This document shows, piece after piece, positions 9,652-18,556 of a DNA stretch of 64,000 nt. Location of the stretch: contig NZ_BSUL01000001.1 in assembly GCF_030161575.1 (NCBI RefSeq), positions 2,771,809-2,835,808 of the forward strand, in the 5' to 3' direction. How positions within the stretch are numbered: the first letter of the stretch is position 1; every line of letters starts with the position of its first letter. A program made the position numbers and the translations under genes. The notes under the pieces are model-generated. The model made no database searches. It was not told the origin of the DNA and worked only from the letters and a program-made list of their open reading frames with translations. This stretch comes from Arenivirga flava. Its GTDB lineage: Bacteria; Actinomycetota; Actinomycetes; Actinomycetales; Microbacteriaceae.

Positions 9652-10041
9652 TCAGCCGAGCAGCGCCGCGACGGCGAGCGCGATCAGCGCCAGGCCGGGC
9701 GCCGAGAGCTGCTTGAGTGCGGCCCCGCGCTTGTCGGGCGAGGTCAGCAGCAGCACGATCGCGGCGGCGGCCATGCTGCCCGTGCCCGCGACGACGAGGG
9801 TCAGGCCGACGGTGGTCGAGCCCGCCGCGACGACGATCACGCCGACGCCGGCGAGGATCGCCAGGAACAGGTTGTAGAAGCCCTGGTTGAAGGCCATCTC
9901 CTTCGTCGCCTCGGCGCCCTCCGCGGTGGAGCCGAACACCGCGCGGGCGCGCGGGGTGGTCCAGAGCACCGACTCGAGCACGAAGATGACGACGTGCACG
10001 AGCGCGGCGAGGGCTGCGAAGACGAGGGCGACGATGAGCAC
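9652..10041 (-). CDS. DUF1304 family integral membrane protein
   Basis: About 129 residues with four hydrophobic helices. Family-typical segments are HVVIFVLESVLWTTPRARAVFG near the N-terminus and AFNQGFYNLFLAILAGVG in the middle. Function unknown. The most likely start is the GTG at 10041, giving VLIVALVFAALAALVHV, with AGGA 7 nt upstream. It begins 15 nt after the lrp stop in the same direction and may share its transcript. Confidence 0.8.
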   Translation of the reverse strand: MLIVALVFAALAALVHVVIFVLESVLWTTPRARAVFGSTAEGAEATKEMAFNQGFYNLFLAILAGVGVIVVAAGSTTVGLTLVVAGTGSMAAAAIVLLLTSPDKRGAALKQLSAPGLALIALAVAALLG

Positions 10042-10055
10042 CTGCTCATCCTGCC

Positions 10056-10514
10056 TCAGGCGAGGCTCTTGAGCACGCGCATCGTCTGGTGCGAGATGAC
10101 CCGGCTCACCGCAGGCAGGCGCGTGAGCTTCTCCATCGTGAAGCGCTCGAAGGCGTTCACGTCGGCCACGTTGATGCGCAGGAAGTAGTCCGGCACGCCC
10201 AGCAGCCGCCGCGCCTCGACGACCTCGTCGAACGCTATGACGGCCGTCTCGAACTCGGCCACCGTCTGCGCGTCGCTCAGCGTGATCTCCACGGAGACGA
10301 TCACCTCGAAGCCCCGCCCCGCCGCGACCGGGTCGATCACCGCGCGGTAGCCGCTGATCACCCCGTCGCGCTCCAGCCGCTGCACCCGGCGCAGGCACGG
10401 GGCGGGGGTGAGGCCGACGCTGCGGGCGAGCTCGGTATTGCTCAGTCGGCCGTCCTGGCTCAATCGCTCGATGATTGCGTGATCGATGCCATCGAATGTG
10501 GTCGCGTTGCGCAT
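10056..10514 (-). CDS. lrp: Lrp/AsnC-family transcriptional regulator
   Basis: 152 residues. The N-terminal helix-turn-helix (about residues 8-60) is DGIDHAIIERLSQDGRLSNTELARSVGLTPAPCLRRVQRLE, and the C-terminal RAM ligand-binding domain includes LGVPDYFLRINVADVNAFERF. It is divergent from azlCD; in Corynebacterium the equivalent Lrp activates the brnFE branched-chain amino acid/methionine exporter, so the same role is inferred. A CAGAAT hexamer precedes the ATG by 6 nt with no Shine-Dalgarno sequence, pointing to a leaderless start. Confidence 0.9.
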   Translation of the reverse strand: MRNATTFDGIDHAIIERLSQDGRLSNTELARSVGLTPAPCLRRVQRLERDGVISGYRAVIDPVAAGRGFEVIVSVEITLSDAQTVAEFETAVIAFDEVVEARRLLGVPDYFLRINVADVNAFERFTMEKLTRLPAVSRVISHQTMRVLKSLA

Positions 10515-10604
10515 CCGCTCATTCTGCAGCCATGCTCGGCAATCGGGAAGTGTCTCGGGTTCCCTATCCTTGCTCTGTTCGAGGCGAGCGGATGGAGGAG
10601 CAAC

Positions 10605-11501
10605 GTGCACACGGACCCGACCCCGACGGTGGACCCGCCGGTCATCGGCACCGCGCAGGGTCCCTCGGCGGTGACCGCTCCCGTGCCGGTCGTCGGCGCG
10701 GCAGACGGCGGCTTCCTCGCAGGCCTGCGCGATGCGACCCCAGCCGGCCTCGCCGCCGTGCCGCTCGGCCTGGCCTTCGGCGTGCTCGTGGCGCAGGCTG
10801 GACTCGACTGGTGGTGGGGCGCGCTGTTCGCCGCGGTCGTGTTCGCCGGCTCGTTCGAGTTCCTGCTGCTCGGTCTCGTCACGGCCGGCGCGGCGTTGCC
10901 GACGATCGCGCTCACCGCGCTGCTCGTCAACGTGCGGCACGTCTTCTACGCGCTCTCGTTCCCGCTGCACCGCCTGCCCGGCGCTGCGAAGATCTACGGC
11001 ACCTTCGCGCTCACCGACGAGGCCTGGGCGCTCACCGCCTCGCCGCAGGCGCAGCGCTGGCGGGCGGCGCGCATCCTCGCGATCCAGGGCGGCTTCCACC
11101 TGGCGTGGGTCGCCAGCGTGACCGTCGGCGCCCTGACCGGGGCGCTCGTGCCCGACTGGATCGTGGGCCTCGACTTCGCGCTCACCGCGCTCTTCATCGT
11201 GCTCGGCATCGACGCCGCGCGCGCCCGCCGCGACCTGCCCGCGCCTTTCGTCGCGGTCGCCTGCGCGGCGATCGCCGGCCTGCTCGTGCCCGGCGGCATG
11301 CTCGTCGGCGGCATCGTCCTGTTCGTCGCGTTCCTGCTCGTGCGCATCGCGGTGCGGCGGCGACGTGCAGCCCGCTCCGCTGCGACCGAGGAGCGGATGC
11401 GGGCTTCGTCGGGTGTCTCGGGGGAGCGCGGGCGGGTCGTGTCGGGTGTCGCGGGGGAGCCCGGGTCGGCCTCGCCGGGCGTCGGGGACGACCGCCCGTG
11501 A
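10605..11501 (+). CDS. azlC: Branched-chain amino acid exporter large subunit AzlC (BrnF-like)
   Basis: 298 residues. The core GFLAGLRDATPAGLAAVPLGLAFGVL, the helix with VFAGSFEFLLLGL, and NVRHVFYALSFPLHR identify AzlC. About seven hydrophobic helices follow a 50-residue variable N-terminus, and a roughly 55-residue Ser/Gly/Arg-rich tail (GVSGERGRVVSGVAGEPG) extends beyond the usual end. The GTG start has a GGAGGAG site 4 nt upstream. It overlaps azlD by GTGA. Together they export valine, leucine, isoleucine and probably methionine across the cytoplasmic membrane. Confidence 0.92.
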   Translation: MHTDPTPTVDPPVIGTAQGPSAVTAPVPVVGAADGGFLAGLRDATPAGLAAVPLGLAFGVLVAQAGLDWWWGALFAAVVFAGSFEFLLLGLVTAGAALPTIALTALLVNVRHVFYALSFPLHRLPGAAKIYGTFALTDEAWALTASPQAQRWRAARILAIQGGFHLAWVASVTVGALTGALVPDWIVGLDFALTALFIVLGIDAARARRDLPAPFVAVACAAIAGLLVPGGMLVGGIVLFVAFLLVRIAVRRRRAARSAATEERMRASSGVSGERGRVVSGVAGEPGSASPGVGDDRP

Positions 11502-11836
11502 CCGAGACCGCCTACCTCGCCGCCGCCGTGATCGTCAGCGCCCTGGTCACATGGGCGCTGCGGGCGCTGCCCTTCCTCTTCCTGCGCCGGCTGCGCCACA
11601 GCCCCGTGCTGCAGGAGATCGGCGCCGCGCTGCCCGTCGGCGTCATGACGGTGCTGGTGCTCCACACCGTGCACGAGGTGCCGCCGCTCGACCCGGCCCG
11701 CAGCATCCCCGTGCTCGTCGGCCTCGTCGCCACCGCGGGCCTGCACCTCTGGCGCGGCAACGCCCTGCTGAGCATCGGCGTCGGCACCGGGCTGCACGTC
11801 CTGCTCGCGAGCACCCTGCCCGGGGTGCTGGCGTAG
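11498..11836 (+). CDS. azlD: Branched-chain amino acid exporter small subunit AzlD (BrnE-like)
   Basis: 112 residues with four hydrophobic helices. The segment SALVTWALRALPFLFLRRL is the AzlD signature, and the C-terminal LHLWRGNALLSIGVGTGLHVLL is also family-typical. The GTG start overlaps the azlC stop, so the subunits are translationally coupled. Forms the exporter with AzlC. Confidence 0.92.
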   Translation: MTETAYLAAAVIVSALVTWALRALPFLFLRRLRHSPVLQEIGAALPVGVMTVLVLHTVHEVPPLDPARSIPVLVGLVATAGLHLWRGNALLSIGVGTGLHVLLASTLPGVLA

Positions 11837-11887
11837 GGGTGCTCCACGCGGGCCCCGATGGTGCGCGAGATGGCTCGCGAGCTGCGC

Positions 11888-11953
11888 GACTCAGCGCCCA
11901 AGCGACAAGTCAGCGGCGTCACCGGCGCTGAGTTGTCGCCTCGAAGCTGAGAC
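11888..11953. repeat. Intergenic palindrome, GACTCAGC family, copy 1
   Basis: Left arm GACTCAGCGCCCAAGCGACA pairs with a right arm containing TTGTCGCCTCGAAGCTGAG around a GC-rich centre. Same family as the copies at 12138 and 12331. Lies 51 nt after azlD. Confidence 0.75.
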
Positions 11954-12137
11954 GTCGAGCCGTCACCGGACACGGTGCCCGGGCATGGTGCACGTGCGGC
12001 TCGGTTCAGGAAGCGGGCGCGGCGCCGGCTCGGCAGCCGGACGACGACGGCGCCCGGCGTGGCCGGCGGTGCTCGGTGTGGCCCGCGGTGCTCGGTGTGG
12101 ACCGCGGTGCTCGGCGTGGACGGTGGCGCCCGTGCGG

Positions 12138-12203
12138 GACTCAGCGCCCTGGCGACGACTCAGCGCATTGCGCGCTGCTGACTTGTCGCTTGGGCGCTGA
12201 GTC
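12138..12203. repeat. Intergenic palindrome, GACTCAGC family, copy 2
   Basis: Begins GACTCAGCGCCCTGGCGACG and ends TTGTCGCTTGGGCGCTGAGTC in part; the outer 12 nt of the arms pair perfectly. The inner arms carry GCGAC and GTCGC as in copies 1 and 3. Confidence 0.75.
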
Positions 12204-12330
12204 GTGGAGCCGCGTCCATCGTGACCAGGATGTCGGGCGCACATCCGGTTCGGCAGCGGGGCAGCGAGTCGTCGACCAAGGTGAGCGGATTCGGGATGCC
12301 ACCTCGCGCGCGTCGCCGGGATAGCGCCGC

Positions 12331-12396
12331 GACTCAGCACCGAAGCGACAAGTCAGCGGCGGACGAACTGCTGAGTTGTCGCTTCGATGCTGAGTC
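12331..12396. repeat. Intergenic palindrome, GACTCAGC family, copy 3
   Basis: The 27-nt arms pair at 25 of 27 positions, with GAAGCGACAA on the left and TTGTCGCTTC on the right, around a 12-nt loop. The right arm ends exactly where the heptanucleotide array begins. Confidence 0.8.
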
Positions 12397-12722
12397 GAGT
12401 GCCGCGCACCGCGCACCGCGCACCGCGCACCGCGCATCGGGCACCGGGCGCCGCGCGCTGCGCGCCGGGCGCGCCGAGTGCCAAGTGCCGAGTGCCAAGT
12501 GCCGAGTGCCAAGTGCCGAGTGCCGAGTGCCGAGTGTCGCGTGTCGCGTGTCGCGTGTCGCGTGTCGCGTGTCGCGCGCCGCGCGCCGCGCACCGCGCAC
12601 CGGGCGCCGCGTGCCGCGTGTCGCGCACCGCGCACCGCGCACCGGGCGCCGCGTGCCGCGTGCCGCGTGCCGCGTGTCGCGTGCCGCGCACCGCGCGCCG
12701 CGCACCGGGCGCCCGGCACCGC
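12397..12722. repeat. Heptanucleotide tandem array, about 46 units
   Basis: Strict 7-nt periodicity for about 325 nt: units such as GCGCACC, GAGTGCC, AAGTGCC, GCGTGTC and GCGTGCC, consensus roughly GNGYRYC, with runs of identical units. All three forward frames stay open because no unit junction forms a stop codon, so apparent long ORFs across it are artefacts. It fills the space between palindrome copy 3 and the start of the glycosylase-like gene at 12752. Confidence 0.93.
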
Positions 12723-12751
12723 ACCCCGGCGCAGCGCGGCAGACTGGCTTC

Positions 12752-13408
12752 GTGACCACCCTCGACGAGCTGCGCGCCGAGATCGCCGCGCACGAGAGCA
12801 ACGCCTGGGCGACTGCGCGCGGCTGGAAGCCGCTCGTGATCGGCGAGTCGACGGCGCGCATCCTCATCCTCAGCCAGGCGCCCGGGCGGCTCGCGCAGGA
12901 GTCGGGCATCGCCTTCGACGATCCGAGCGGACGCCTGCTGCGGTCGTGGATGGACGTGACGGATGCGGAGTTCTGGGACCCGGCGAAGGTCGCGATCCTG
13001 CCGATGGACGCCTACTTCCCAGGCAGCCGGGGTGCTCCGTCCGGCCCGGGCGCCCGCGCTCGGCCGGACGTCGTGACGGGCACGGGGGCGGAGTCCGGCA
13101 CGCCCGCTCCGGCGAGGGGCGGAGGGGACCTGCCGCCTCGCCCGGATTTCGCCGACCGATGGCACCCGCGCGTGCTGCAGCAGCTTCCCGAGGTGCGGCT
13201 GCGGCTCGTGATCGGCGCGCACGCGCAGCGCCGCTATCTCGGGCCCGGCAGCGTCACCGAGCACGTCCGCGATGCCGAGGCGTTCCTGCCGTTCTTCCCG
13301 CTCGTGCATCCGTCGCCCCTGGCCCGCGGATGGCGCACTGCGAACCCCTGGTTCGCCCACTCGACCGTGCCGTTGCTGCGACGCCTCGTCCGTCGAGCCC
13401 TCGACTGA
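12752..13408 (+). CDS. Uracil-DNA glycosylase-family protein
   Basis: About 218 residues. The motif ILILSQAPGRLAQESGIAFDDPSGRLLRSWMDV is the GxxPG and flanking region of UDG-like proteins of the uracil-DNA glycosylase superfamily, and FFPLVHPSPLARGWRTANPWF is the C-terminal catalytic/DNA-binding loop (HPSP). A Gly/Pro-rich insert (residues about 95-130) interrupts the fold. Start chosen as the GTG at 12752, because upstream sequence is the heptamer array; CAGACT lies 6 nt before it, fitting a leaderless start. Probably base excision repair; true uracil activity is not shown. Confidence 0.82.
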   Translation: MTTLDELRAEIAAHESNAWATARGWKPLVIGESTARILILSQAPGRLAQESGIAFDDPSGRLLRSWMDVTDAEFWDPAKVAILPMDAYFPGSRGAPSGPGARARPDVVTGTGAESGTPAPARGGGDLPPRPDFADRWHPRVLQQLPEVRLRLVIGAHAQRRYLGPGSVTEHVRDAEAFLPFFPLVHPSPLARGWRTANPWFAHSTVPLLRRLVRRALD

Positions 13409-13514
13409 TCCGCGCGCGGAGACGGCGTCGCGCGGACACCACCGAGCGGGGAGATGAGGTTGCCTCAGCGACCGAGGACCTCTACGGTGAAGTCCAGACG
13501 TCGACAGAGAGGCA

Positions 13515-14102
13515 GTGCAGGTGCGGAACCGATGGGCCATCGCCACGCTGAGCGCCGTATTCGGCCTGACCCTTGCGGCCTGCACTGCGCCCTCCGCGAG
13601 CGAGCCGTCGCCCTCCGCGAGCGAGCCGTCCCCATCCGTCTCGGCGATGCCCGAGCCGAGCGACGACTGCGCGAACGTCGCCGACCCCGTGCTCGCGATG
13701 CACGCCGATCTGATCGTGGTGCTCGAGGCGGCCTCGCATCAGGGCAACGCCGAAATCCCTGCCGAGCAGCTCACACCGTCGCTCGCGGATCTGCGCACCG
13801 CCACCGAGAGCATCGAGTCCCCCGAGCTCGCAGCCTCGGTGTCACGTCTGTCCGCCGCTGCGGAAGGCTTCCAAGGGGTCGCGACCGAGGTCGCCGCGGC
13901 TCGCCTCGTGGTGCAGGCGGCCGGCCTGGTCGTCGATTCCGTCCCCCTGCCCGATCTGATCGAGAGCAGCGACGAGGCCGTTCGCGCCGCGGGGGAGCTC
14001 ATGAAGACCAATCTCGATCGCATCCCGCTCCTCACCGACGACCTCACCGCATCCCTGCAGGAGATCCAGCAGCACTGCGGTCCGCTGACCGAGATCGGCT
14101 GA
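13515..14102 (+). CDS. Hypothetical lipoprotein
   Basis: 195 residues. A signal peptide with positive start (VRNRWAIATL) and lipobox LTLAAC predicts a lipid-anchored extracellular protein. After the cysteine comes a tandem Ser/Pro repeat (SASEPSPSASEPSPS), then a mostly helical acidic domain with two cysteines (DDCANV and QQHCGP) that could pair. No family recognised. GTG start; a second in-frame GTG lies two codons later. Confidence 0.7.
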   Translation: MQVRNRWAIATLSAVFGLTLAACTAPSASEPSPSASEPSPSVSAMPEPSDDCANVADPVLAMHADLIVVLEAASHQGNAEIPAEQLTPSLADLRTATESIESPELAASVSRLSAAAEGFQGVATEVAAARLVVQAAGLVVDSVPLPDLIESSDEAVRAAGELMKTNLDRIPLLTDDLTASLQEIQQHCGPLTEIG

Positions 14103-14111
14103 ACCGGGCGT

Positions 14112-14726
14112 CTAGCGTCGTCGCGCGGCTCGCCCCGGGCTGCGGAACATCGCTATCGGACGGGCCGTCGGCAGGCCCAGGATCGTCGCGCCCGTCACGA
14201 AGCCGTGGCGCTCGTAGAGGGCGCGCATCCGCTCGTCCGGCGCTTCGACGTAGGCGGCGACGTCGTCCCCATCGAGTCGGGCGGTGCGATGCCGCAGCAG
14301 GGCGTCCGCAACCTCCTCGGGACCCGCGGAGGTCATCAGGTACCAGTGCGGTTCGATCGGGCGGAAGCGCTCGAGCCGGCCCTGCACCCGCAGCCCGCGC
14401 ACGGTGCCGACCGCGCCGAGCGCGCGCAGGAAGGGCAGCGCGTAGGGGAGCTGCCCGACGACCGCGCTGTCGCGCCCGATGCCCGAGCGCTCCCAGACCG
14501 CGGCGCCGAGCAGCGTGCCGTCGTCGTCCACCGCGACCTCGGCGACGAGCCGGTGCGGGGGCGTGGAGCGCAGGTAGGCGCGCAGGAAGCGGCGCAGCGC
14601 ATCGCTGCGATCGGGTCGCTCGCCGAGGAAGTCGGCGTAGACGGGGTCGTCGTGCAGGTGGCGTGCCAGCAGCTCCGCGACCGCGGGGAAGGCGGCACGG
14701 CGTGCCGCTTCGATCGTGATGCCCAT
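14112..14726 (-). CDS. GNAT-family N-acetyltransferase
   Basis: 204 residues. The fold is recognisable from the C-terminal half: VQGRLERFRPIEPHWYLMTSAGPEEVADALLRH, then YVEAPDERMRALYERHGFVTG, the usual final GNAT strand-helix. The acetyl-CoA loop is degenerate, as in many GNATs of this type. The substrate is unknown. The ATG has a GGAGGG site 6 nt upstream. The 293-nt spacer towards ald holds no convincing gene. Confidence 0.8.
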   Translation of the reverse strand: MGITIEAARRAAFPAVAELLARHLHDDPVYADFLGERPDRSDALRRFLRAYLRSTPPHRLVAEVAVDDDGTLLGAAVWERSGIGRDSAVVGQLPYALPFLRALGAVGTVRGLRVQGRLERFRPIEPHWYLMTSAGPEEVADALLRHRTARLDGDDVAAYVEAPDERMRALYERHGFVTGATILGLPTARPIAMFRSPGRAARRR

Positions 14727-15019
14727 CGGTGTCCCTCCGTGCGGCGCCGCGTCGTCGCCGCGTCCGATCGTAGGGAGGGGTCGTTCGCCGAGCGAACTCT
14801 CTCGTCTCGCTCCCATCCGCGCGGGGTGCGGGAGATCACGCGGCGGACGGGCCGCACGTCGTGCAGCATCGCGGGGATCAGCGGCACGTAGCGCGAACGA
14901 GAGCGGATGAGGGCGGCCTGCATCCGCACGATCTTCGGCTGCAGGTGCGCTGCGGCGAACGTTCTGCGTGAATGGAGCTGCTCGCCGATCGACGGCGACC
15001 GAGAGTCACGGAGTCCGTC

Positions 15020-16120
15020 ATGCGCATCGGAGTGCCCACCGAGATCAAGAACAACGAGAACCGGGTCGCCGTCACCCCGGCTGGCGTGCACGAGCTGGCG
15101 GCGCGCGGCCACGAGGTGCTCGTGCAGTCGGGCGCAGGCCTCGGGTCCGGTATCGCCGACGACGAGTACCGCCTCGCCGGCGCGACCCTGGTCGACGGCG
15201 CCGAGGCCACCTGGGCCGCCGCCGAGCTGCTGCTCAAGGTGAAGGAGCCGGTCGCCGCCGAGTACGCCCATCTGCGCCCCGACCTCGCGCTGTTCGCCTA
15301 CCTGCACCTCGCCGCCGACCGCCCGCTCACCGACGCGCTGCTGCGCTCCGGCGCCACCGCGATCGCCTACGAGACGGTGCAGTTGCCGAACCGGCAGCTG
15401 CCCCTCCTGTCGCCCATGAGCGAGGTGGCCGGACGGCTCTCGGCGCTCGTCGGGGCGTACCACCTGATGCGCGCGAACGGCGGCCGCGGGGTGCTGCTCG
15501 GCGGTGTGCCGGGCGTGCCGCAGGCGAAGGTCGTCGTGATCGGCGGCGGCGTCGCGGGCGAGCACGCGGCGGCGAACGCCCTCGGCATGGGCGCGGACGT
15601 GACGATCATCGACGTCTCGATCCCGCGACTGCGCGAGCTCGACGCCCGCTTCGACGGACGTGTGCGCACCCGCACCTCCTCGGCCTACGAGATCGCGGCG
15701 CAACTCGCCGACGCCGACCTCGTGATCGGCTCCGTGCTCGTGCCGGGCGCGTCGGCGCCGAAGCTCGTCACCGACGCCATGGTGCGCTCGATGCGCCAGG
15801 GCGCCGTGCTCGTGGACATCGCCATCGACCAGGGCGGCTGCTTCGAGGGATCGCATCCGACCACCCACGACGCGCCGACCTTCGCGGTGCACGACACCCT
15901 CTTCTACTGCGTCGCCAACATGCCCGGCGCCGTGCCCGAGACCTCGACCCGGGCGCTCACCAACGCGACGCTGCCGTACCTGCTGCGGCTCGCCGACGCC
16001 GGCGTCGATGCGGCGCTGCTCGCGGACCCGGCGCTGGCGGCGGGCCTCAACGTGCGCGGAGGCGCCGTGACGAACGCCGGCGTCGCCGCCGCGCACGGGC
16101 TCGCCCTCGCGGAGGGCTGA
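15020..16120 (+). CDS. ald: Alanine dehydrogenase
   Basis: 366 residues, normal length. Catalyses reversible NAD-dependent deamination of L-alanine to pyruvate and ammonia. Family landmarks: [23 protein letters not shown] at the N-terminus, LLKVKEP with the substrate-contacting lysine, [13 protein letters not shown] with the catalytic histidine, the NAD loop [21 protein letters not shown] near residue 172, and the C-terminal [23 protein letters not shown]. No adjacent Lrp-type regulator is apparent. Confidence 0.96.
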   Translation: MRIGVPTEIKNNENRVAVTPAGVHELAARGHEVLVQSGAGLGSGIADDEYRLAGATLVDGAEATWAAAELLLKVKEPVAAEYAHLRPDLALFAYLHLAADRPLTDALLRSGATAIAYETVQLPNRQLPLLSPMSEVAGRLSALVGAYHLMRANGGRGVLLGGVPGVPQAKVVVIGGGVAGEHAAANALGMGADVTIIDVSIPRLRELDARFDGRVRTRTSSAYEIAAQLADADLVIGSVLVPGASAPKLVTDAMVRSMRQGAVLVDIAIDQGGCFEGSHPTTHDAPTFAVHDTLFYCVANMPGAVPETSTRALTNATLPYLLRLADAGVDAALLADPALAAGLNVRGGAVTNAGVAAAHGLALAEG

Positions 16121-16121
16121 C

Positions 16122-18041
16122 TCAGCGCGTCGGCAGCCACACCCGCATGCCGCCCGGGGCGCGGTTGCCCCAGCGGTGGTACGGCACCGCGATCAGGCCG
16201 AAGGCCGAGCTCGACGGGGCGTGCCCCGCATCCGTCCGCGCGCTCGGCATCGCCCGGTAGAGCTCGTGGCGGTGACCGCCGCGCACCCGTGCGCCGGCGA
16301 TGAGCAGCCGCGGGCCCGTCACCGGATCGACGCCGGCCGGGCGCACCTCCGGCGCCTCGGGCACCACGACGTCGTCGCTGAGCACGCCCTCCGGCAGGTC
16401 CGCCTGCTCGATCGCGTAGAGCACGGGGCCGCGCGCGACGGCGACGCAGCCGCGCACTGCGTCGATGCGCGGGTGCGGCCGCAGCACCTCGGGCTCCATC
16501 GGCAGGTCGAGCACGACGCGGGAGAGCGGATGCGCGGAGCCGTCGACGACCAGGTAGCCGTCGCGCGCCTCCGTCGGCACGGAGCGCCCGTCCGCCGTGA
16601 GGATCGCCCCGCGCGCCCAGCCCGGCCGGCGCAGCAGCAGCTCGCCCTCGAACGGCTCGTCGAAGGCGACCTCGACGCGGCCGTCCCAGGGGTAGCCCGT
16701 GCGCACGGTCGCGGTGCCGCCGCCGGGGAGGGCGATCGTCGCGTCGGCGTAGAGGTGCAGCTGCAGGCCGTCGGCCGAGGTCGTGGCGACGTAGTCGTGC
16801 AGCGAGGCGACGAGGCGGGCGAGGTTCGGCGGGCAGCAGGCGCAGCGGAACCAGGGCTGGCGCGTCGTCGGCGCGTTCTCGCCGCCGCCCGACGCGTCGC
16901 TGCGCAGGTGCAGCGGGTTGGCGTAGGTGAAGGCGCAGCCGTCGGTCGAGGTGGAGACGGCGATGGCGTTGTAGAGCCCGCGCTCCATCTCGTCGGCGTA
17001 TCTGCTGCCACCGGTGAGCAGCAGCATCCGCCAGTTCCAGTGCAGGTTCGCGATGGCGGCGCAGGTCTCGGCGTAGGCGCGGTCCGGCGGCAGCTCGTAG
17101 GCGTCGCCGAAGGCCTCGTCGCGGTGCCGCGACCCGAGACCGCCCGAGACGTACTGCTTGCGCTCGTGCACGCTCGACCAGAGCCGGTCGAGCGCCTCGG
17201 CGAGCTCGGCGTCGCCGGTCTCGGCGACCACGTCGGCGACGCCGGCGGCGAGGTAGAGCTGGCGGACGGCGTGCCCGGTCGCCTCGCGCACCGCGCGCAC
17301 CGGCTCGTGGTCCTGGTAGTACTGCGGGCCGAGCGCGTCCACGCCGAGCAGGCCGCGCCCGCGCAGGTCGACGAAGCGGCGCGCGAGGCGCAGCCAGCGC
17401 TCGTCGCCGGTCTCGCGGAAGACCTCCACGAGCGCCGTCTCGATCTCCGGGTGCCCGTCGACCATGTCGGAGCCGCCCTCGCCGAAGCGGCGCTCGATCA
17501 GCTCGGCGAAGCGCAGGCCGATGGCGAGCAGGTCGGTGCGGCCGACGGCCCGCGACCAGGCGACGCCGGCCTGCAGCAGGTGACCCAGGCAGTAGAGCTC
17601 GTGGCTCCAGCGCAGCTCGGTCAGCTCGCGTTCCGGCTGGTCGACCTGGAAGTACGAGTTGAGGTAGCCGTCGTCGTCCTGCGCGCGGGCGAGCAGGTCG
17701 ACGGTCGCGTCGACGAACGGCAGGAACTGCTCCGCGCCGCACCGGCCGGCCTCCCATCCGATCGCCTCGAGCGTCTTGTAGACGTCGGAGTCGGCGAACC
17801 AGAACCCGACGAACTCGCCCTCGTGCTCACCGGTGATGCGGCGGAGGTTGTCGAGCGCGTGCGAGGCCTCCAGCTGCTCGATCGCGTGGGGGATGGTGCC
17901 CTCGCGGTTGCGGAGCTGCCAGTCGGCGAGGAAGCCGCCGTCGAGCGTGACGGCGGCGTGGCCGAGCGGATGCAGCGCCGAGCGGGCGCCGTCCGTCGGT
18001 GCGGCGGGTCCGCGGCGTGCGGCGGTCGACGTGGACGTCAT
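16122..18041 (-). CDS. GH127-family beta-L-arabinofuranosidase-like glycoside hydrolase
   Basis: 639 residues without a signal peptide, so probably cytoplasmic. An (alpha/alpha)6 barrel: [55 protein letters not shown] and HGHPE-type segments are typical of GH127. The cysteine-rich motif [15 protein letters not shown] near residue 400 carries the catalytic cysteine and zinc ligands of the family. It would release terminal L-arabinofuranose from glycans taken up by the cell. Start ATG 18041 with GGGAGG 4 nt upstream. No sugar transporter lies next to it. Confidence 0.9.
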   Translation of the reverse strand: MTSTSTAARRGPAAPTDGARSALHPLGHAAVTLDGGFLADWQLRNREGTIPHAIEQLEASHALDNLRRITGEHEGEFVGFWFADSDVYKTLEAIGWEAGRCGAEQFLPFVDATVDLLARAQDDDGYLNSYFQVDQPERELTELRWSHELYCLGHLLQAGVAWSRAVGRTDLLAIGLRFAELIERRFGEGGSDMVDGHPEIETALVEVFRETGDERWLRLARRFVDLRGRGLLGVDALGPQYYQDHEPVRAVREATGHAVRQLYLAAGVADVVAETGDAELAEALDRLWSSVHERKQYVSGGLGSRHRDEAFGDAYELPPDRAYAETCAAIANLHWNWRMLLLTGGSRYADEMERGLYNAIAVSTSTDGCAFTYANPLHLRSDASGGGENAPTTRQPWFRCACCPPNLARLVASLHDYVATTSADGLQLHLYADATIALPGGGTATVRTGYPWDGRVEVAFDEPFEGELLLRRPGWARGAILTADGRSVPTEARDGYLVVDGSAHPLSRVVLDLPMEPEVLRPHPRIDAVRGCVAVARGPVLYAIEQADLPEGVLSDDVVVPEAPEVRPAGVDPVTGPRLLIAGARVRGGHRHELYRAMPSARTDAGHAPSSSAFGLIAVPYHRWGNRAPGGMRVWLPTR

Positions 18042-18059
18042 GGTGCCTCCCGGCAGTAC

Positions 18060-18073
18060 ATCGTTGTAACGAT
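18060..18073. promoter_or_regulatory. Candidate operator upstream of the GH127 gene
   Basis: ATCGTT-GT-AACGAT, perfect 6-bp arms, 19 nt upstream of the GH127 start. The form resembles operators of LacI-type sugar regulators. No such regulator is encoded in this window, so the binding protein would be elsewhere. Confidence 0.45.
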
Positions 18074-18125
18074 CAGGATGGGCGCGCGACCCGACCGCGG
18101 TCAAGGAGACCGCGCCCCGGGCCGA

Positions 18126-18446
18126 TCAGATCGTCAGGGTGATCGCCGCCAGCGCGAGATCCGCCACGAACAGCAGGATCGCGGCGCCGGCGAGCGCGGT
18201 GGGCAGCCGCCGCCGGGTCGCGCGCCGGACGAGCACGAGCGCGACGATGGCGAGTCCCAGCCAGAGCAGTCCGCTCACCCCGAAGCCGACGAGCGGGTTC
18301 AGCAGCAGCACGCGGTCGCCGCCCTCCAACGTCAGCAGCATCTGCAGCCACACCCCGGTGAGCGCCAGCAACGGCAGCAGCGCCGCGGAGGCGCAGAGCA
18401 CGGCGGCGAGGCGACGGCGGTCCTTCGGCGCGGGGGAGACGATCAT
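18126..18446 (-). CDS. Hypothetical small membrane protein (four helices)
   Basis: 106 residues from ATG 18446. A basic N-terminus (PAPKDRRR) precedes about three to four hydrophobic helices: LAAVLCASAALLPLLALTG, LLLNPLVGFGVSG, LWLGLAIVALVLV and ALAGAAILLFVADLALA. No family recognised. A CACGAT hexamer sits 6 nt before the ATG, consistent with a leaderless transcript. Upstream of GH127 in the same direction but separated by 84 nt and an operator, so probably independent. Confidence 0.65.
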   Translation of the reverse strand: MIVSPAPKDRRRLAAVLCASAALLPLLALTGVWLQMLLTLEGGDRVLLLNPLVGFGVSGLLWLGLAIVALVLVRRATRRRLPTALAGAAILLFVADLALAAITLTI

Positions 18447-18556
18447 GCGCCGATCGTGCAGGAACGGCGTGCGAGCGGGTGCGGTGCCCCCTGGACGCGC
18501 CGTGCGAGCACTGAGCGGTGGGAATGCCCGGGGCGCCGCGTGCGCTGACCTCACCC

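Noticed and set aside
12397..12722. CRISPR array
   Set aside because: Units are 7 nt, contiguous and without spacers; no cas genes in the window.
12221..13408. One long forward ORF running through the heptamer array into the glycosylase-like gene
   Set aside because: The 5' part is repeat sequence lacking stops by composition; the palindrome, period-7 array and the leaderless GTG at 12752 indicate the gene starts there.
14727..15019. Possible small leftward ORF between ald and the GNAT gene
   Set aside because: It continues into the GNAT gene in another frame and has no domain, start signal or conserved feature; treated as non-coding spacer.
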